Notes: generated from the sequence alone by a model not told the origin. Shown: positions 9,670 through 21,077, counted from the first letter of the stretch. The stretch: DNA of 64,000 nt from Cryptomeria japonica (GCF_030272615.1 NC_081414.1:236100233-236164232), one strand, 5' to 3'. Numbers and translations are program-made.

Positions 9670-12600
9670 ATGATGCATTCATTTGATAATGGGTTAGCTT
9701 CCCTTGTTTCAATTTTTCCTTCTCCTAAAGAACCTCCCCCCATCTATAACAACATTTTAGTGCCTAAAAGAGTTGCTACCAATCCCTTTGAGACTCTCCC
9801 ATGCTCTAAGAGTGATCTTGACAATTCTCCTAAAATGTGCCCTTCCTATTTAGCTATCCTAGAGGAAGAGAATGATATCATAAACACTTTTCTTAATGTT
9901 ACTTCATCTTCCCTACATGATGCCTCTCTAAGTGAAAATGCATTGATGGACATTGACTTATTTTCTCCTAAAGTTGGTCCTTCCGATGGGGGCATGTTAG
10001 TGCAACAAGAGGTTATGAACACTTCTTTCAAAGATCTCCTTCCTAAGGATGAATCCTTGGAGACATATGTTCATGTTCCTCCTAAAAAACACTCCCTTCA
10101 TGAGGATCCTTTTGTGCAAGAAGATGACATTATCCCTACATTTCCTAGTGATGGCATTTCCTTTTCCAACAAAATTCCCACTAGAGATGATGAGTTAATG
10201 ATAAATGCTTACCCTTCTCCTAAAGTTTGTCTTACCCATAAGCATCCCTTAGAGAAAGAAGATGAAATAATAAGCAATTTCCTTAATTCTCTCTCCCCTA
10301 AAGATCATATTGAACATATTTTGAGGAAAGAGGATGAGTTTAACACATCTATTGATCCTCTCCCTCCTAAGGATGAGGAATTAATAAACAATGTTATCTC
10401 TTCTCTCAAAATTGACAATACTTCAAACATTCCTTTCAACAAACTCACTATTTGGGATGAACCATTAGAAGAAGGTGTAGATTATTCTCTACCCCATGAG
10501 AGAACCCTAGCCAAAGGGGATGAAATCAAGATTGAAAAATCCCTTGATAGTTTCTCACCTTCCTTGAATCTCAATTATTCTCCCTCTAAAAATAAAGCAT
10601 CTCCCTCTCCTCAACTTGGTTCTACTCATAAGGAAACCCTAGTTCAAACCAAGATGGTTAACATCTCTTTCAAAGATCTCCCTCTCAAAAGTGAGACTTT
10701 AGAGAGTAATGTTGATCCTTCTCCTAGAGAGTTTATTCCCCATGTAGATCCTTTGATGATAGAGGATGATATGACCTTTCCTAGTATTACTTTTCCTACT
10801 AGAACATCAATGCCTACCCCTTGTCTCTCTCCTAAAATTGATTTAATCCGTGATAAGATTTTAGTGCAAGAGAAGACTATCAATAATTCTTCCAACACTT
10901 TTGTTCATTCCTCTAAACCATCCTCAATCAATTTGATACGTGTGAATGAAACACCTAATAAACCTCTCTTCACTGTCCAAGGTGCTTGTCCTTCTCAAAA
11001 TTCTCAACCTTTAAATAATCCTATCTTAGTTGTTCAAGGTGGTTATGCTAATGATTCTTTTTGCACTCCTAAGAAACCTATTATTACTGTGCAAGGAGGT
11101 TATTCTACTAAGAGCCCTTATGAGTATGCTAAGCAACTGACTAGAGAGAGTTATCATGCAGTTGCCCATACCTATAACACAAGAAATAATAGGCAGCCTA
11201 ATCCTCCTCTTGTTACTCCAGTTTCCCTTCCTAATCCTCAACCAATTCTTCCGCAAGCTCCACGTATTTCACAAATGCTTAGTAAGGACTATGATCTCAT
11301 AGAACAACTTAAAACTACTCCTGCTAAGATATCCCTTTGGGATTTGATCCAAACTTCTTCCGCTCATCATGGAATGTTACAAGATGCCTTGAAAGATTTG
11401 AATGTTCCTCCACCTAATACATCTAGTAATATAGTGTCTTTGGTTAACTCTGTGATGAATCCTAAAGCTCAAATTGTGTTTACTCAAGATGAGTTACCTA
11501 CTAGTGAAATTCAACATCAATATGATCCCTTGATGATTGTGGTTATCATAAATGACACTGCTATAAGACGAACATTGGTAGATAATGGTTCTGGCCTTAA
11601 TGTGTGTAGCATTAATCTATTGCATAAGATGAATGTGGATACATCCCTTATTGAGCCTGACTCTCATCCCATTCGAGGCTTTGATAATGTGGCTAAGTCT
11701 TCATTAGGTATTATCACCTTACTCATCATAGTGGGACCTGTTACTTTGCCTACTCCTATCCATGTTATGTCGGGAAATCTAACATACAACTTGTTATTAG
11801 GGAGACCTTGGATTCACAGTATGCAAGTTGTCCCCTCTACATTGCATAGACAAGTTAAATTTATTTATAATAATAAGACATATACCTTGATAGGTGATAC
11901 TAATTTTCAAGCTTGTTTGCAAACATCTACTTCCAAAGGGAGTTCTTCTAGGCCTTCCTCTTCTAGTGATGACTCGTTAAACAAGATACCTATGGATGAA
12001 TCATCACCCTTTGATAATCAAAATTCTTTGGATGAGTCTGAAGTTCCCGAAGAAGATTTTTCTCAACTTGAATCTACACATGAAAAGGCTTTTGATCCTG
12101 AGAAGGTTCTCATAGAAGACGATTGGGGATCTCTTGATTTTAATCCCACCTTTGTAGGTGAGTATAGGGTTCCTCCTAGAGAGCTTAAAGTTAAAAAGAA
12201 GGAAGAAACTAGAGATCAATCAGTCTTACCTGAACCTATGAGGAATAATTTTGTGGCTGCTTCTCAAACTTCTTCTCCTCACACCTCTAATTATGAAGAA
12301 TTTGATTCTTTGTCTTATAAAAAACCACCTTTTCTTTCTGAAATGGCTAATCGTTATGGTCGTGGTTTTCATATTTTGGCTAAGAGTGGCTATAGTGGAA
12401 ATGGTTGTGGCGCAAATGAACAAGTAATTAAAGTTCCTTTAGAGCATAACATGCATGAATATTCATTTGGACTTGGATATAATCTTTCTAAGCCCACCAA
12501 AGCATCTAAAAGACCATCTCTCAGTGTGAATGCTATATTTAGTAGTGATGATGATCTCACTTCAACTAAATCATCTTCTACTTCTATCAACTCTCATTCC

Positions 12601-12873
12601 CCTCATAAGGAAATCTTGGCGATGAACAAATCTCTTTATGACTCCCCTCAAATTTCTAAATCCACTTATGAATCTTTATCTCCTATTCATCATAAAGTCC
12701 TTTCCTCTAGGGATAAGGCTCTAATAAATTACACTCGTCCCTCTTCTAAGATTTCTTGTGGCTTTTCTTCTTCAATTTTTATCACTTTATACATGTTTTT
12801 GATCTCACTTATAGTTGAGCATTTAGCATGTCATATTCAAATACCTCATTTAGTCTATCATGTCTTTAAATAA
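9670..12873 (+). CDS. E2 polyprotein: repeat-rich N-terminus, retropepsin-like protease, G-patch-like segment
   Basis: Uninterrupted ORF of 1067 residues, the only large ORF of E2. Residues 1-420 are an acidic, Ser/Pro-rich region with degenerate repeats of the type SPK..PL.(K/E)EDEII..F. Residues about 430-480 carry two VQGGY motifs. A retropepsin-like domain follows: LVDNGSGLNVC near residue 637 (D-N-G where D-T/S-G is usual, a variant common in plant gypsy proteases) and LLGRPWIHS near 708. Around 900-935, GRGFHILAKSGYSGNGCG and FGLGYN resemble the G-patch that follows protease in many gypsy Pol proteins. No gag homology, zinc knuckle, RT or integrase. An open ORF in a nested element suggests recent selection or a recent insertion. 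Confidence 0.85.
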   Translation: MMHSFDNGLASLVSIFPSPKEPPPIYNNILVPKRVATNPFETLPCSKSDLDNSPKMCPSYLAILEEENDIINTFLNVTSSSLHDASLSENALMDIDLFSPKVGPSDGGMLVQQEVMNTSFKDLLPKDESLETYVHVPPKKHSLHEDPFVQEDDIIPTFPSDGISFSNKIPTRDDELMINAYPSPKVCLTHKHPLEKEDEIISNFLNSLSPKDHIEHILRKEDEFNTSIDPLPPKDEELINNVISSLKIDNTSNIPFNKLTIWDEPLEEGVDYSLPHERTLAKGDEIKIEKSLDSFSPSLNLNYSPSKNKASPSPQLGSTHKETLVQTKMVNISFKDLPLKSETLESNVDPSPREFIPHVDPLMIEDDMTFPSITFPTRTSMPTPCLSPKIDLIRDKILVQEKTINNSSNTFVHSSKPSSINLIRVNETPNKPLFTVQGACPSQNSQPLNNPILVVQGGYANDSFCTPKKPIITVQGGYSTKSPYEYAKQLTRESYHAVAHTYNTRNNRQPNPPLVTPVSLPNPQPILPQAPRISQMLSKDYDLIEQLKTTPAKISLWDLIQTSSAHHGMLQDALKDLNVPPPNTSSNIVSLVNSVMNPKAQIVFTQDELPTSEIQHQYDPLMIVVIINDTAIRRTLVDNGSGLNVCSINLLHKMNVDTSLIEPDSHPIRGFDNVAKSSLGIITLLIIVGPVTLPTPIHVMSGNLTYNLLLGRPWIHSMQVVPSTLHRQVKFIYNNKTYTLIGDTNFQACLQTSTSKGSSSRPSSSSDDSLNKIPMDESSPFDNQNSLDESEVPEEDFSQLESTHEKAFDPEKVLIEDDWGSLDFNPTFVGEYRVPPRELKVKKKEETRDQSVLPEPMRNNFVAASQTSSPHTSNYEEFDSLSYKKPPFLSEMANRYGRGFHILAKSGYSGNGCGANEQVIKVPLEHNMHEYSFGLGYNLSKPTKASKRPSLSVNAIFSSDDDLTSTKSSSTSINSHSPHKEILAMNKSLYDSPQISKSTYESLSPIHHKVLSSRDKALINYTRPSSKISCGFSSSIFITLYMFLISLIVEHLACHIQIPHLVYHVFK

Positions 12874-14740
12874 CATTAATGGCTATTATGTTGCTCATCA
12901 TTATGTGACATTGGTAGCTCATTTACTGGGGGCTCATTGTCATTCATGATGGTACAATTTCAAGTGCAATCATATTTTTTGAAGCAACATAATAGCCTAA
13001 TTTTCTATGTTATCTCTTGTTCCTATGGGTACAAGAGTTATTTCATACATCTCTTCTTTTTATGGTTAAAATTTCCCTTTGGGGTAATAGTGTGGAAATA
13101 TTGATCATCTTTTCTTTAGAATCCTCTTTTCCTAGATATGGGAGAAGATGTGTATTCTCTTTCTTATCCTACCCACTTCTTGTGAGGAGCATTTTACATA
13201 CACTAATGTCTTGCTTGCATGAACTCATGTGAGTATGTAGTACATTTTGTTTATGTCTAAATCTCTCCCTGGAAGATTGTGTAAGTCCTTCTCATTGTCC
13301 TTATCCTTGGGAGGCAATGATCTTTCCTTATTTTTATCTAAGGATCCACTTTTTCCTATTTCATGGATGGTGTGAACTTTATTACTTGATATTATTCCTT
13401 GTATGCATTTGTTGTTGTTTGTTCAAGGATTCTCTCTTACAAGAGGTGTAAGTCCTGGACTACAACCTCTTTTGCACTTGGTAAAAGACATCCATAATGA
13501 ATTCACTCTCTCAATTGGGTTAAAAAGAGTATCATCCTTCATTAAGAATCACTTTCACCTCGCAAAAGAAGGAAGTATTGCATTCTTATTCTCTTCTTTG
13601 TCTTATTCTAGAAGATGTTATATTTGTCTAAGACAATTCCTCTTGGAGATAGGTGTCTTTTGTACAAAGATCTCTTCTCCTCTAAGGATCTCCTTTACAC
13701 ATACTACAAGATATCCCTTTTTCAACTATCTTATCCTTGCTTAAAGAGTGCAAAACTCTCTTGCTTGGATCTATGACATTGTTGCATTTTTGGGGTATCT
13801 TCTTTTGTGATGAAGGTAGGTATCCTTGTTCTACTTTGCTTATGACATAAACATTACACTTTTTGAGCAATGGGTCATTCTCGGAACCAGAACACAGACT
13901 CTTAGAGTGAGATGTCTCCATTTTTCTTTTATGCAAGGTGATTATTCTCGGAACCAGAGCACAGACTCTTAGAGCGAGATGTCATGCTTTTGTACTATAC
14001 ATATACAGGTTGTAGCATACTCAGGCATAGACTCCTATGAGGTGCTTCTAACCTCCCTTACACACACATGCACGAGGTTGAGTGGAACTAGCGGCATAAG
14101 GCTAGACTTTCTCACTATCCTCCCTTACATGGATTACCTAGACAGACTCTAGGGGGTAGTTTTCCATGTCCTTTTTCCCATGGATCACGTAGATAAGATC
14201 TAGGGGCAAGAAGTCCATGTTTTCTCTCTCACTATTCTTCTCATGGATCACCAATGTGTGTATTCATGCTTTTTTTTCTTTTCTTCTCTTTGCATTTTGT
14301 TTCCACTTACATCCTTCATCTTGTGTTAGAGAACTCTCAAATCCTCACACTCTTTGTTGTGTTGGAATTGAGATTTGGTCCTCTTTCTTACCAAATGATT
14401 CTCCATTAGTTTTTGATCTCATATCGAATCTTCTTGTGAGCATTTGTCATCAATATTCTTTAATAATTTGAAGTGGTAAACATGATACCCTGTTTCAACT
14501 CACTAAAATTAGCAAGCCGAAACAGGGGGGGCATATAGCTACCCTCGAATTTTCATCACCTTCCTTAGTAAGCATTAGGTGATTTTGTGATCTAACGTGT
14601 GTTTTGTAGGGTGCGGTTCCTAACTGTGTACTGCAAATACCGTTGGGGGCTTCATTCGATAGACTTATGGATATATCCTTTTTCAAATAATGTTTACTTT
14701 TTTGTACTTTAGCTTGCATATGCACATAGTGTTCATATGA
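12874..14740 (+). other. Non-coding 3' internal region of E2
   Basis: No domain-bearing ORF. It holds a tandem duplication with 65-bp period (tctcggaaccagaacacagactcttagag near 13877 and again near 13945). Two related blocks around 14109-14210 carry 'gatta/tcac.tagac/ta..atctaggg'. Polypyrimidine-rich stretches are frequent. In autonomous relatives RT, RNase H and integrase would be expected here. Confidence 0.7.
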
Positions 14741-14760
14741 CCGCTAAAGTGGGGGCTAAA
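14741..14760 (+). other. Polypurine tract of E2
   Basis: CCGCTAAAGTGGGGGCTAAA abuts the 3' LTR. The same 20 bases, inverted, abut the 3' LTR of E1b (23414-23433) and E1c (44502-44521). Confidence 0.85.
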
Positions 14761-16409
14761 TGTAGCATCGTAAATTGTACGCACTTGCTAGGGTGGTACA
14801 ATTTCACACCTAGTTTAGCACCCACCTTGGTGCATTTTGCATTTTGCATTGCATTTCCCCTTTAGCACTTAATTAATTAAATTAATTAGGTCTAGGGTTC
14901 TATTTCATCATCTTCCACATCATAAAGTCGGGCCCTTTTCATTAAAGAGTGCCCCTTTCACTTTATTCCTCCAATACATCATTTAATCAAAAACCCTAAT
15001 TAGGTCCTATTTTGAACTTGGGGGCTTGATTTCGAGGGTCAAAACATCTCGAAATCAGCTGTAACTTCGGGATTCTCTCTATAATCATCATATCCGACGG
15101 CCCTGAAAATTTGGTGAAAAGTTGTCTGGACCATGGCGCCCGGAGAGGACCATGGCGCCCGACGTGCACACGGTCCTGGACATTTTTCCCGAAATTTTAG
15201 GAGCGCGACCCAATCATAAAATAAAGCTTAACCCCAAGAAATTGGCGGGAGATTCAATCTCTAGGTCGGTCAAAAGTTGAAATTAAGACCTAGGGTTTCA
15301 TATATAAGAGCTCTCTTTCTTCATTTGAAAGGATCTAGATTTTTGGTTTCAAGGACCTTCTATGCAGTGAAAGAGCAGATCTTTGAAGACTTCAACAACA
15401 TTCAACTTCCATCTGTCAAGCATCTATCAATTTCATTCATCATTTAGGGCTTTGAAGGCATTGAAGAATAATAAGGGATCACCGAGTGAAGATTTGCTTG
15501 TACCCCTCCCTTGGGGTTGGGTATGATTTCATGTTGTTTTCATGTCTTTGCATAAGCTTCATTATATCACTTGTATTCATGCTTTAGATCTCTTTACATC
15601 TTGATTTGGAGCATTTACATTATCATGTACAAGCAATTAGGGTTTACTTTCTAGGTTGCTCTAGTTTGCTTACTTGCATTTTAGGATCTTGCACACACAC
15701 AAGGTCTGCACACACTACTTTTACAATACAACTTGGCTATTCATGGAGGTGGAAATCACCAAAGTGGGGGTTTGACTAAGGCAAAATCCTATATAGCCGC
15801 CCACCATACCTTTTCAGATATAAGTGCAGGTTTCGGGATTCGGACGATGCCGCAAGTTGCAGATCCGACGGAAGCAGACTGAGACGGGACAACACACCAA
15901 ATTTTAGGGCAAAAGACCAGGACAGGGGTGTGGGGTGCCCTAGTCCTGGCAGGACAGGGGCGTTGGGCGCCCTGGTCCTTCTGTCAGACAACAGTTTCAG
16001 CATTTTTCTGACAGCTTTTCAGGTTGCAAAACAACAGTTTCGGGTGTAGAATCAGGACAGTGGCGCCCGCGCTCCCCTCCTGAACATTTCCACTTAGATT
16101 TTAACCCCAGGTACACATCTGCATTCTCCTTTTATCCTTGTGCTTACAGCTTTTCATCACTTAATCTCAATCTTGCAATCTTGTTACTAGTTCATACTTG
16201 CACTCTAGGGCTAGTAGTTGAACTTGCATCATTTTATATATCATTTGCAACAAAGGAATAGAAATCCTAATAGGTAGCCCGTGGCTCTCTCTTCCACAGA
16301 AAGAAGTAGCCAATTGTGTGATACCTCTAGGCTCTTTCGTATTCCACAAGTGTGTGATTGAAAGTGAGATTAGGGCATGTTTGCTTAGTGTCACTTTTTC
16401 GCCCACACA
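14761..16409 (+). repeat. 3' LTR of E2
   Basis: 1649 bp, TGTAGCATCG to ..CCCACACA, followed by TSD caccc. Compared with the 5' LTR it carries a 19-bp tandem duplication inside the shared hairpin module (15101-15203), so GGACCATGGCGCCC is present twice. Confidence 0.95.
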
Positions 16410-17397
16410 CACCCTTACCATTATAAAGCTCCAAATGCAGAATTTCAACATGTTTAGGGTGGATAGCTCGAACAATGTCAAGAGAAAGTGGGCTCGCAAC
16501 ATCAAATGTGGGCACACTAAACTTAGATTGATTCATAGAGGCAATTTGTTGTTGTAAAGAAGAGACAGTTTGTGCAAGATTGTTGATGGTCGCTTCAGTC
16601 GAAGAGTTCATATTAGACGTGTTAGATTGTGATGGAGGTATTATGTTGTTGAAAGAAGGTATTGATTGAGAGTAAGGTGGTGGGACACTATGATAGTTAG
16701 TCATAGGAGATGATTGGAAAGGAGGAACACTACAAGGAGGAATGGAATGGTTAAATGAATTGCCCCCTTGCGTCATGTTTATTTGTGGAGATGAAATAGG
16801 AACACTCATTGAAGGAATGAATGAAGAAGTTGGATTGAATGAAGGAAGAGGGTTGATTGAAGAAGAGGGATTGCCTCCATGATTGGTAATCATAGGTGGA
16901 ATGTCTTGTATTAAAGTAGTCATTATGTTTGATGTAAAAGTAGGTATACTAGCAATAGGAGTTGTCAAAGGAATAGAATGATTAACTTTAGTAGGAGGTT
17001 GTGTATAACCTAAAGTTTCAGCATAACTCTTCATAGGCATCACATTTGAATCCACAATGTGTGCAATACCACGCAAAATATCAATTCCATTCTTATCACT
17101 TTGAACCATACGTTTTAGACCCTCAATTAATGAAAGAGCTTCACTATCAGGGTATTCTTGAGACATCCATTGTCGAAAATCATCAAATTGGTTATCCAAT
17201 TTTGAAAGTTGTTCTACAAAAACCTCATGGAGAGCTTCTTCATCATTAAGAGGATTAGAGGAATTACCCATGTCCTCGTTAAAAAGGCCATTCAAATTAG
17301 GTTCCATCTCCTCAGTAATTAAACCTTGGAAGGACTTAATTCTAAGGCTTCATCTAACGGGAATAGTGTAAGTAGGCCTTATTGTTGTAAAACTCAT

Positions 17398-18581
17398 GCA
17401 CTAAAGAGAGAGAGAAGATTTTGAATTTTATAGGTAGCAAATTTCAATAAAATCAGCCAATCTCCTAGATTTAAGCTGTTAAATACAATCATGACAATCT
17501 CCCGAAATTTCGGAAAAAATGTCATGGACCGTGGCGAACGGAGTGCACACGGTCCTCGCAACTTTTTTCAAAATTTTCAGGGATGAAAGTTATGATGATT
17601 TTAAAGCTAATCTAAAAAAATTGAGTGATTTTATGATCTGTAGATAGGCCAAATTAAAGTTGCAATCTCAAAATTGAACCCTACCAAGATTGTTGAAAAA
17701 TGCAAAATTTGAATTTTGAAAAAGAGAGGGAAACTGAAATTTTGAATTTTATGATTTTAGAAGGAATACTGAAAGCAATGCAGGCTTTGAAATTTAAAAG
17801 TTGACTCAGTTTCATGCAAAATTCAAATTTGAAAGTGGAAATCAAAGTTGCCGCAATTAAACACTTAATTTCAGAAGTCACAAATTGTAAAAATTTGAAT
17901 AAAGCACTGAAATTTCGAATGAATGCTAACACACTTTTCAGATTTAGTACAGTAAGGAACACAATTTTGATATGAATTTTAATTTCAACAATTTTTGAAT
18001 GATTATAAGCCTTTATCCAAGCAATCACTAGACCAACTTTGACTTTAATTTTGAAAGTGTTAGAATTGATAAAATTAGCGAAAATTCTGGATTTTAGCAA
18101 AAAAATACAGTAAGATCTAGCTCCCGAAATTTCGAAAAAAATGTCAGGGACGATGGCGCTCAGGGTGCACACGGTCCTCGCAACTTTTTTCCAAATTTTC
18201 AGGGATGAGAGATATTGTGATTTTGTTGCGGAATCCAAAATTACAGCCGATTTGGAGGTGTTTTGATCAGTGAAATTATCAGTCAAAGGTTGAATCAAGA
18301 GGGTTCTAAAAATTAGGGTTTTGACACTTAACCACTTAATTTTTAGAATTAAAGCACAAATACGAATTGACAATTTGCAATAGAAGGATAGATCTGAAAC
18401 AAGCATTAACAATTAAACATTTCACAAGCTTAATTACTAAAAAGAAAATTTTAGGGTTTTTATGCAATTAACCTCTAAAATTTGCAAAAGATCAAACATG
18501 GAAATGTAATCAAGGAAGCAAATTTTTCAGATCTAACCATGAATAATCAGAATTAGGATGTTCACGTCGGGTTCACCAAAA
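17398..18581 (-). other. E1a leader: PBS, two hairpin modules and a conserved leader ORF
   Basis: In sense order: PBS TGGTGAACCCGACGTG (18578 to 18563), module 2 (18205 to 18121), module 1 (17585 to 17505), then the gag start. Module 1 has a perfect 8-bp stem, GGACCGTG (17526-17533) against CACGGTCC (17548-17555), with a 14-nt loop. A sense-strand ORF of 243 codons spans 18412 to 17681. An ORF of the same length exists in E1c (49698 to 48967), but it is broken in E1b. It matches no family I know and is AT-rich, so coding status is doubtful. Confidence 0.7.
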
Positions 18582-19615
18582 TGTAAAGCAGAAAAATCAA
18601 ACCCTAGTTGTTCTCCCCTCCCCAACTCCAAGGAGAGAGAAGGGAGGTCACTAGGGTTGATGGTTTTCACTTAGGAGAGACTTTACATTCAAAAGAGGGG
18701 TTGAAACCCACAAGATCCAATCCCACACAATGCAGGATTGGATTCTAAATGAGTTTCAAGGGTTGAGACATCAAGGATACCCTCTTTTGTAAAGAATACA
18801 GATAGGATGATTGAACTAGGAATGCATGTAAAGTAGGAAAGATTCACTTATAAACAGAGATAGGGACACAGGATGAAGCTACGGACCTGGAATTAGCAGT
18901 AAAATGTCGAGACGGTGTTGTTCTGCAAATTTGAGCGAAAGTTGACGGGACGATGGCACCCGGAGTGCACATGGTCCTCCGAAAAATCCGCAAAACGAAG
19001 GGGGATCTGTTCATCTCTGCACAAGGATTCCAGATCTTCAATTACAGCCGCATACCTACAACATGCGAAGGTGTAATGTATGTTGTATGTTGTATGTGTT
19101 GTAAGTGATCTCCTCTTCAATGGTTGAATCCTTGTCTTGAATGCAACACCTAGCCTTGAATGGAGACTTAGAATGCTCAATTGCTTGAAGGAATGCTTGA
19201 ATGCTTGAATGTTTGAATGTTTGAATATCGCTTCCGCCTTTTGCACACATATGTTTTCCTTCCTTTTTTTGGAAGAGGAAATGTAGTTTATATACTTGTC
19301 AATTAGGGTTGAGAGACTGATTTTCCCGACCTTAGGCCGACCTAGAAACAATATTTTCCAATTTGCAAACTTCAAGACCCGATGCCCAAAAGGAGACCGG
19401 GCCCAAAATAGGGCCAGGGAATAGGGCACTGGGCGCCATGGTCCCACCTCCCGGGACAGCAGGGTGCAAGGAGGGATCAGGCCAAGGTGCAGAAAATGCA
19501 ATTTTTTGTGTCACAAGCAGGTTTCGGGGTCTCCATTCAAGTTCAACATTGCGTCGCCATCGTGAAGACCCAAATGCGGTCGAAATTGCAAGTGTCACAA
19601 TTTTAGGACGCTACA
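18582..19615 (-). repeat. 5' LTR of E1a
   Basis: 1034 bp; on the plus strand TGTAAAGC to ..GGACGCTACA. It is shorter than other E1 LTRs because a block of about 200 bp present in E1b and E1c (between ..gtacctgcaac and acatgcgaagg) is missing at about 19060. It has one copy of the GGCGCCATGG unit near 19433. Confidence 0.9.
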
Positions 19616-21077
19616 GAAATATATTACCTCTTGTTTGTGTCCCGGTAGCAACTAACTTTCCATGTTTGTCATGAACTTTGACAATTCCTTTTTCAAACTC
19701 TATTCAATAACCTGTGTTGTTTAGCTGTGCTACACTCGACAAATTGTATTTCAAACCTTCAACCCAATAAACATTATTACATTTAGCATTGTCAAGAAGT
19801 GTTATGGATCCTTTACCTCTTACCGGACATGGTGCATCATTACCAAATCTTACATAGCCTCCATCATAATCATCTAATTTAACAAATTTGTGTTTATCAC
19901 CTGTCATGTGATGTGAGCATCCACTATCTATGATCCAAGAATCATTAGTATTTATATGAGATATTAAAGCTTTTTCTTCATACCTTTCTTCATCTAATCC
20001 ATCTTTAATAGCCACGTAAACAACTTCCTCTGTATCAGTTTCATCTAATTTATCATCATTAGATTCCACATCAGCTATTAGACATGTCTTTTTATCTCTT
20101 TTCCTGAAGTCTCGGTGTCCTTTGTAATGATTATCTTTCTGTCTATCATCTCGGTAATCTCTCTTTTCACTAGATTCTTTGTCAGGATAGTTAGAAGCCA
20201 TATGTCCTATCTTATCACAATTGAAACATTTCAAAGGTAGCGTTCTTTTATACTTACCTTTTCCTCTTGGTAGCCTTCTGGCTAATAGTGCTTCAAACTC
20301 TTCTTGCTTTTTGATTTCCTCATATAGTTTGTGTACCTCCTCCATGTTTTTGCGAAATCTTTCACTTGCTCCACTGTGATTACCTTCATAGTACTTATAC
20401 TTTCTATCATTGTAATCATCAGATTCATCAATATGAAAAGAACTGAATGCAGATTCAACTTTATTTACCGATGACCCACTATTATAAAAGTTACTTAACT
20501 CAAATGCATGTAGCTTACCAATAGTAGCATCTAAAGAGATTGGCATATTGGGTATAGACCTCAATTCATTGATTGCAGAGACTCGGATTGCATAGGTAGG
20601 TAGAAGGGTTCTCAATAACATACTTGTTACATCATTTTCTTCAATAGTTCCTCCTGCTCCTTTGATTTGATTTACAATCTCCTTTAGTCTTGTACTATAC
20701 TAGGTTATGTTCTCACCTTCATTCATCCTCATAGATTCAAGTTGTCCTCTTAGACTATCCACTTTTGCTCTTTGAACATGTTCATCTCCATCATACACAG
20801 ATATGAGCATAGTCCACATTGCCTTTGCATCAATACATCCTTCTAGATCATTAAACTCTGAGTCAGTCAATGCAGATGTTATTTCAATCATTGCTTGAAT
20901 ATGTTCTTGTTTTGCCTTTATCTCTTCCATTGTCAATGGATAGGTGCTTGGTATGATGAAATCATTCTCCAGATAATAGACAACATATTCTCCAATTCCT
21001 GATAAATGCAGCTTCATCCTTTTCTGCCATATAGAGAAACTTGACTTGTTCAGCTTCGATGCATCCCTCTTATACAT
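19616..21077 (-). pseudogene. Copia gag-protease fragment of element K
   Basis: Copia gag (UBN2-like) from about 21077: SIWQKRMKLHL, AKVDSLRGQLESMRM. Then a zinc knuckle in which the last Cys is replaced (CFNCDKIGHMASNYPDK), a basic/acidic linker, and an aspartic protease with WIIDSGCSHHMTGDKHKF (intact D-S-G). Breaks: in-frame TAG at 20700-20702 (CAG to TAG) and TGA at 19704-19706. The frame then continues to the E1a insertion at 19616. In the complete element integrase-RT-RNase H would follow. Confidence 0.88.

Larger units (their letters stand above)
7703..16409 (+). mobile_element. Element E2: complete RT-less LTR retrotransposon nested in E1a
   Basis: 5' LTR 7703-9333, PBS 9338-9353, one large ORF 9670-12873, about 1.9 kb non-coding, PPT 14741-14760, 3' LTR 14761-16409. 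A perfect 5-bp TSD caccc flanks it (7698-7702 and 16410-16414). Removing it restores the E1 gag reading ggatcacccttaccattat, exactly as in E1c. No RT, RNase H or integrase is encoded, so it must be non-autonomous. PBS and PPT match those of the E1 family. Confidence 0.93.
5620..17397 (-). pseudogene. E1a gag-protease polyprotein, broken (segments 17397-16415 and 7697-5620)
   Basis: The N-terminal segment encodes a Pro/Ser/Ile/Asn-rich region. The second segment has a Ty3-type retrotransposon gag domain (ALQWYCSLPSY, SPKVTLIDLMHCKQG), a zinc-finger-like CQFHRQPGHDTEKC and a retropepsin-like fold with GVLIDPSCMVNVI and KLGYPWLSSM. Breaks: a TGA near the N-terminus (CGA to TGA, about 17350), the E2 insertion at TSD caccc, a one-base insertion near 6868-6875 (aatcaaaatc where E1b has aatcaaatc), and stops near 5700. 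There is no RT, RNase H or integrase. Confidence 0.85.
5620..19615 (-). mobile_element. Element E1a: RT-less gag-protease LTR element, truncated, with E2 nested inside
   Basis: In sense order (minus strand) it has a 5' LTR (19615 to 18582), PBS (18578 to 18563), an ~1.2-kb leader, then the gag-protease ORF from 17397. The ORF is split by E2 at 16409/7703 and stops at 5620, where element A takes over. The missing 3' portion (ORF end, 3' UTR, 3' LTR) should lie to the left of the window beyond A. E1a sits in the gag-pol of copia element K; the right flank is gaaat, and the matching TSD is outside the window. Confidence 0.85.

Noticed and set aside
13403-13744. 113-codon ORF in the E2 3' region
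   Set aside because: No RT/integrase motif, pyrimidine-rich composition, no ATG context; probably chance.
19332-19674. Overlapping ORFs in the E1a LTR
   Set aside because: They recur in all E1 LTRs in different frames and lengths, have no domain, and follow the GC-rich LTR repeat.
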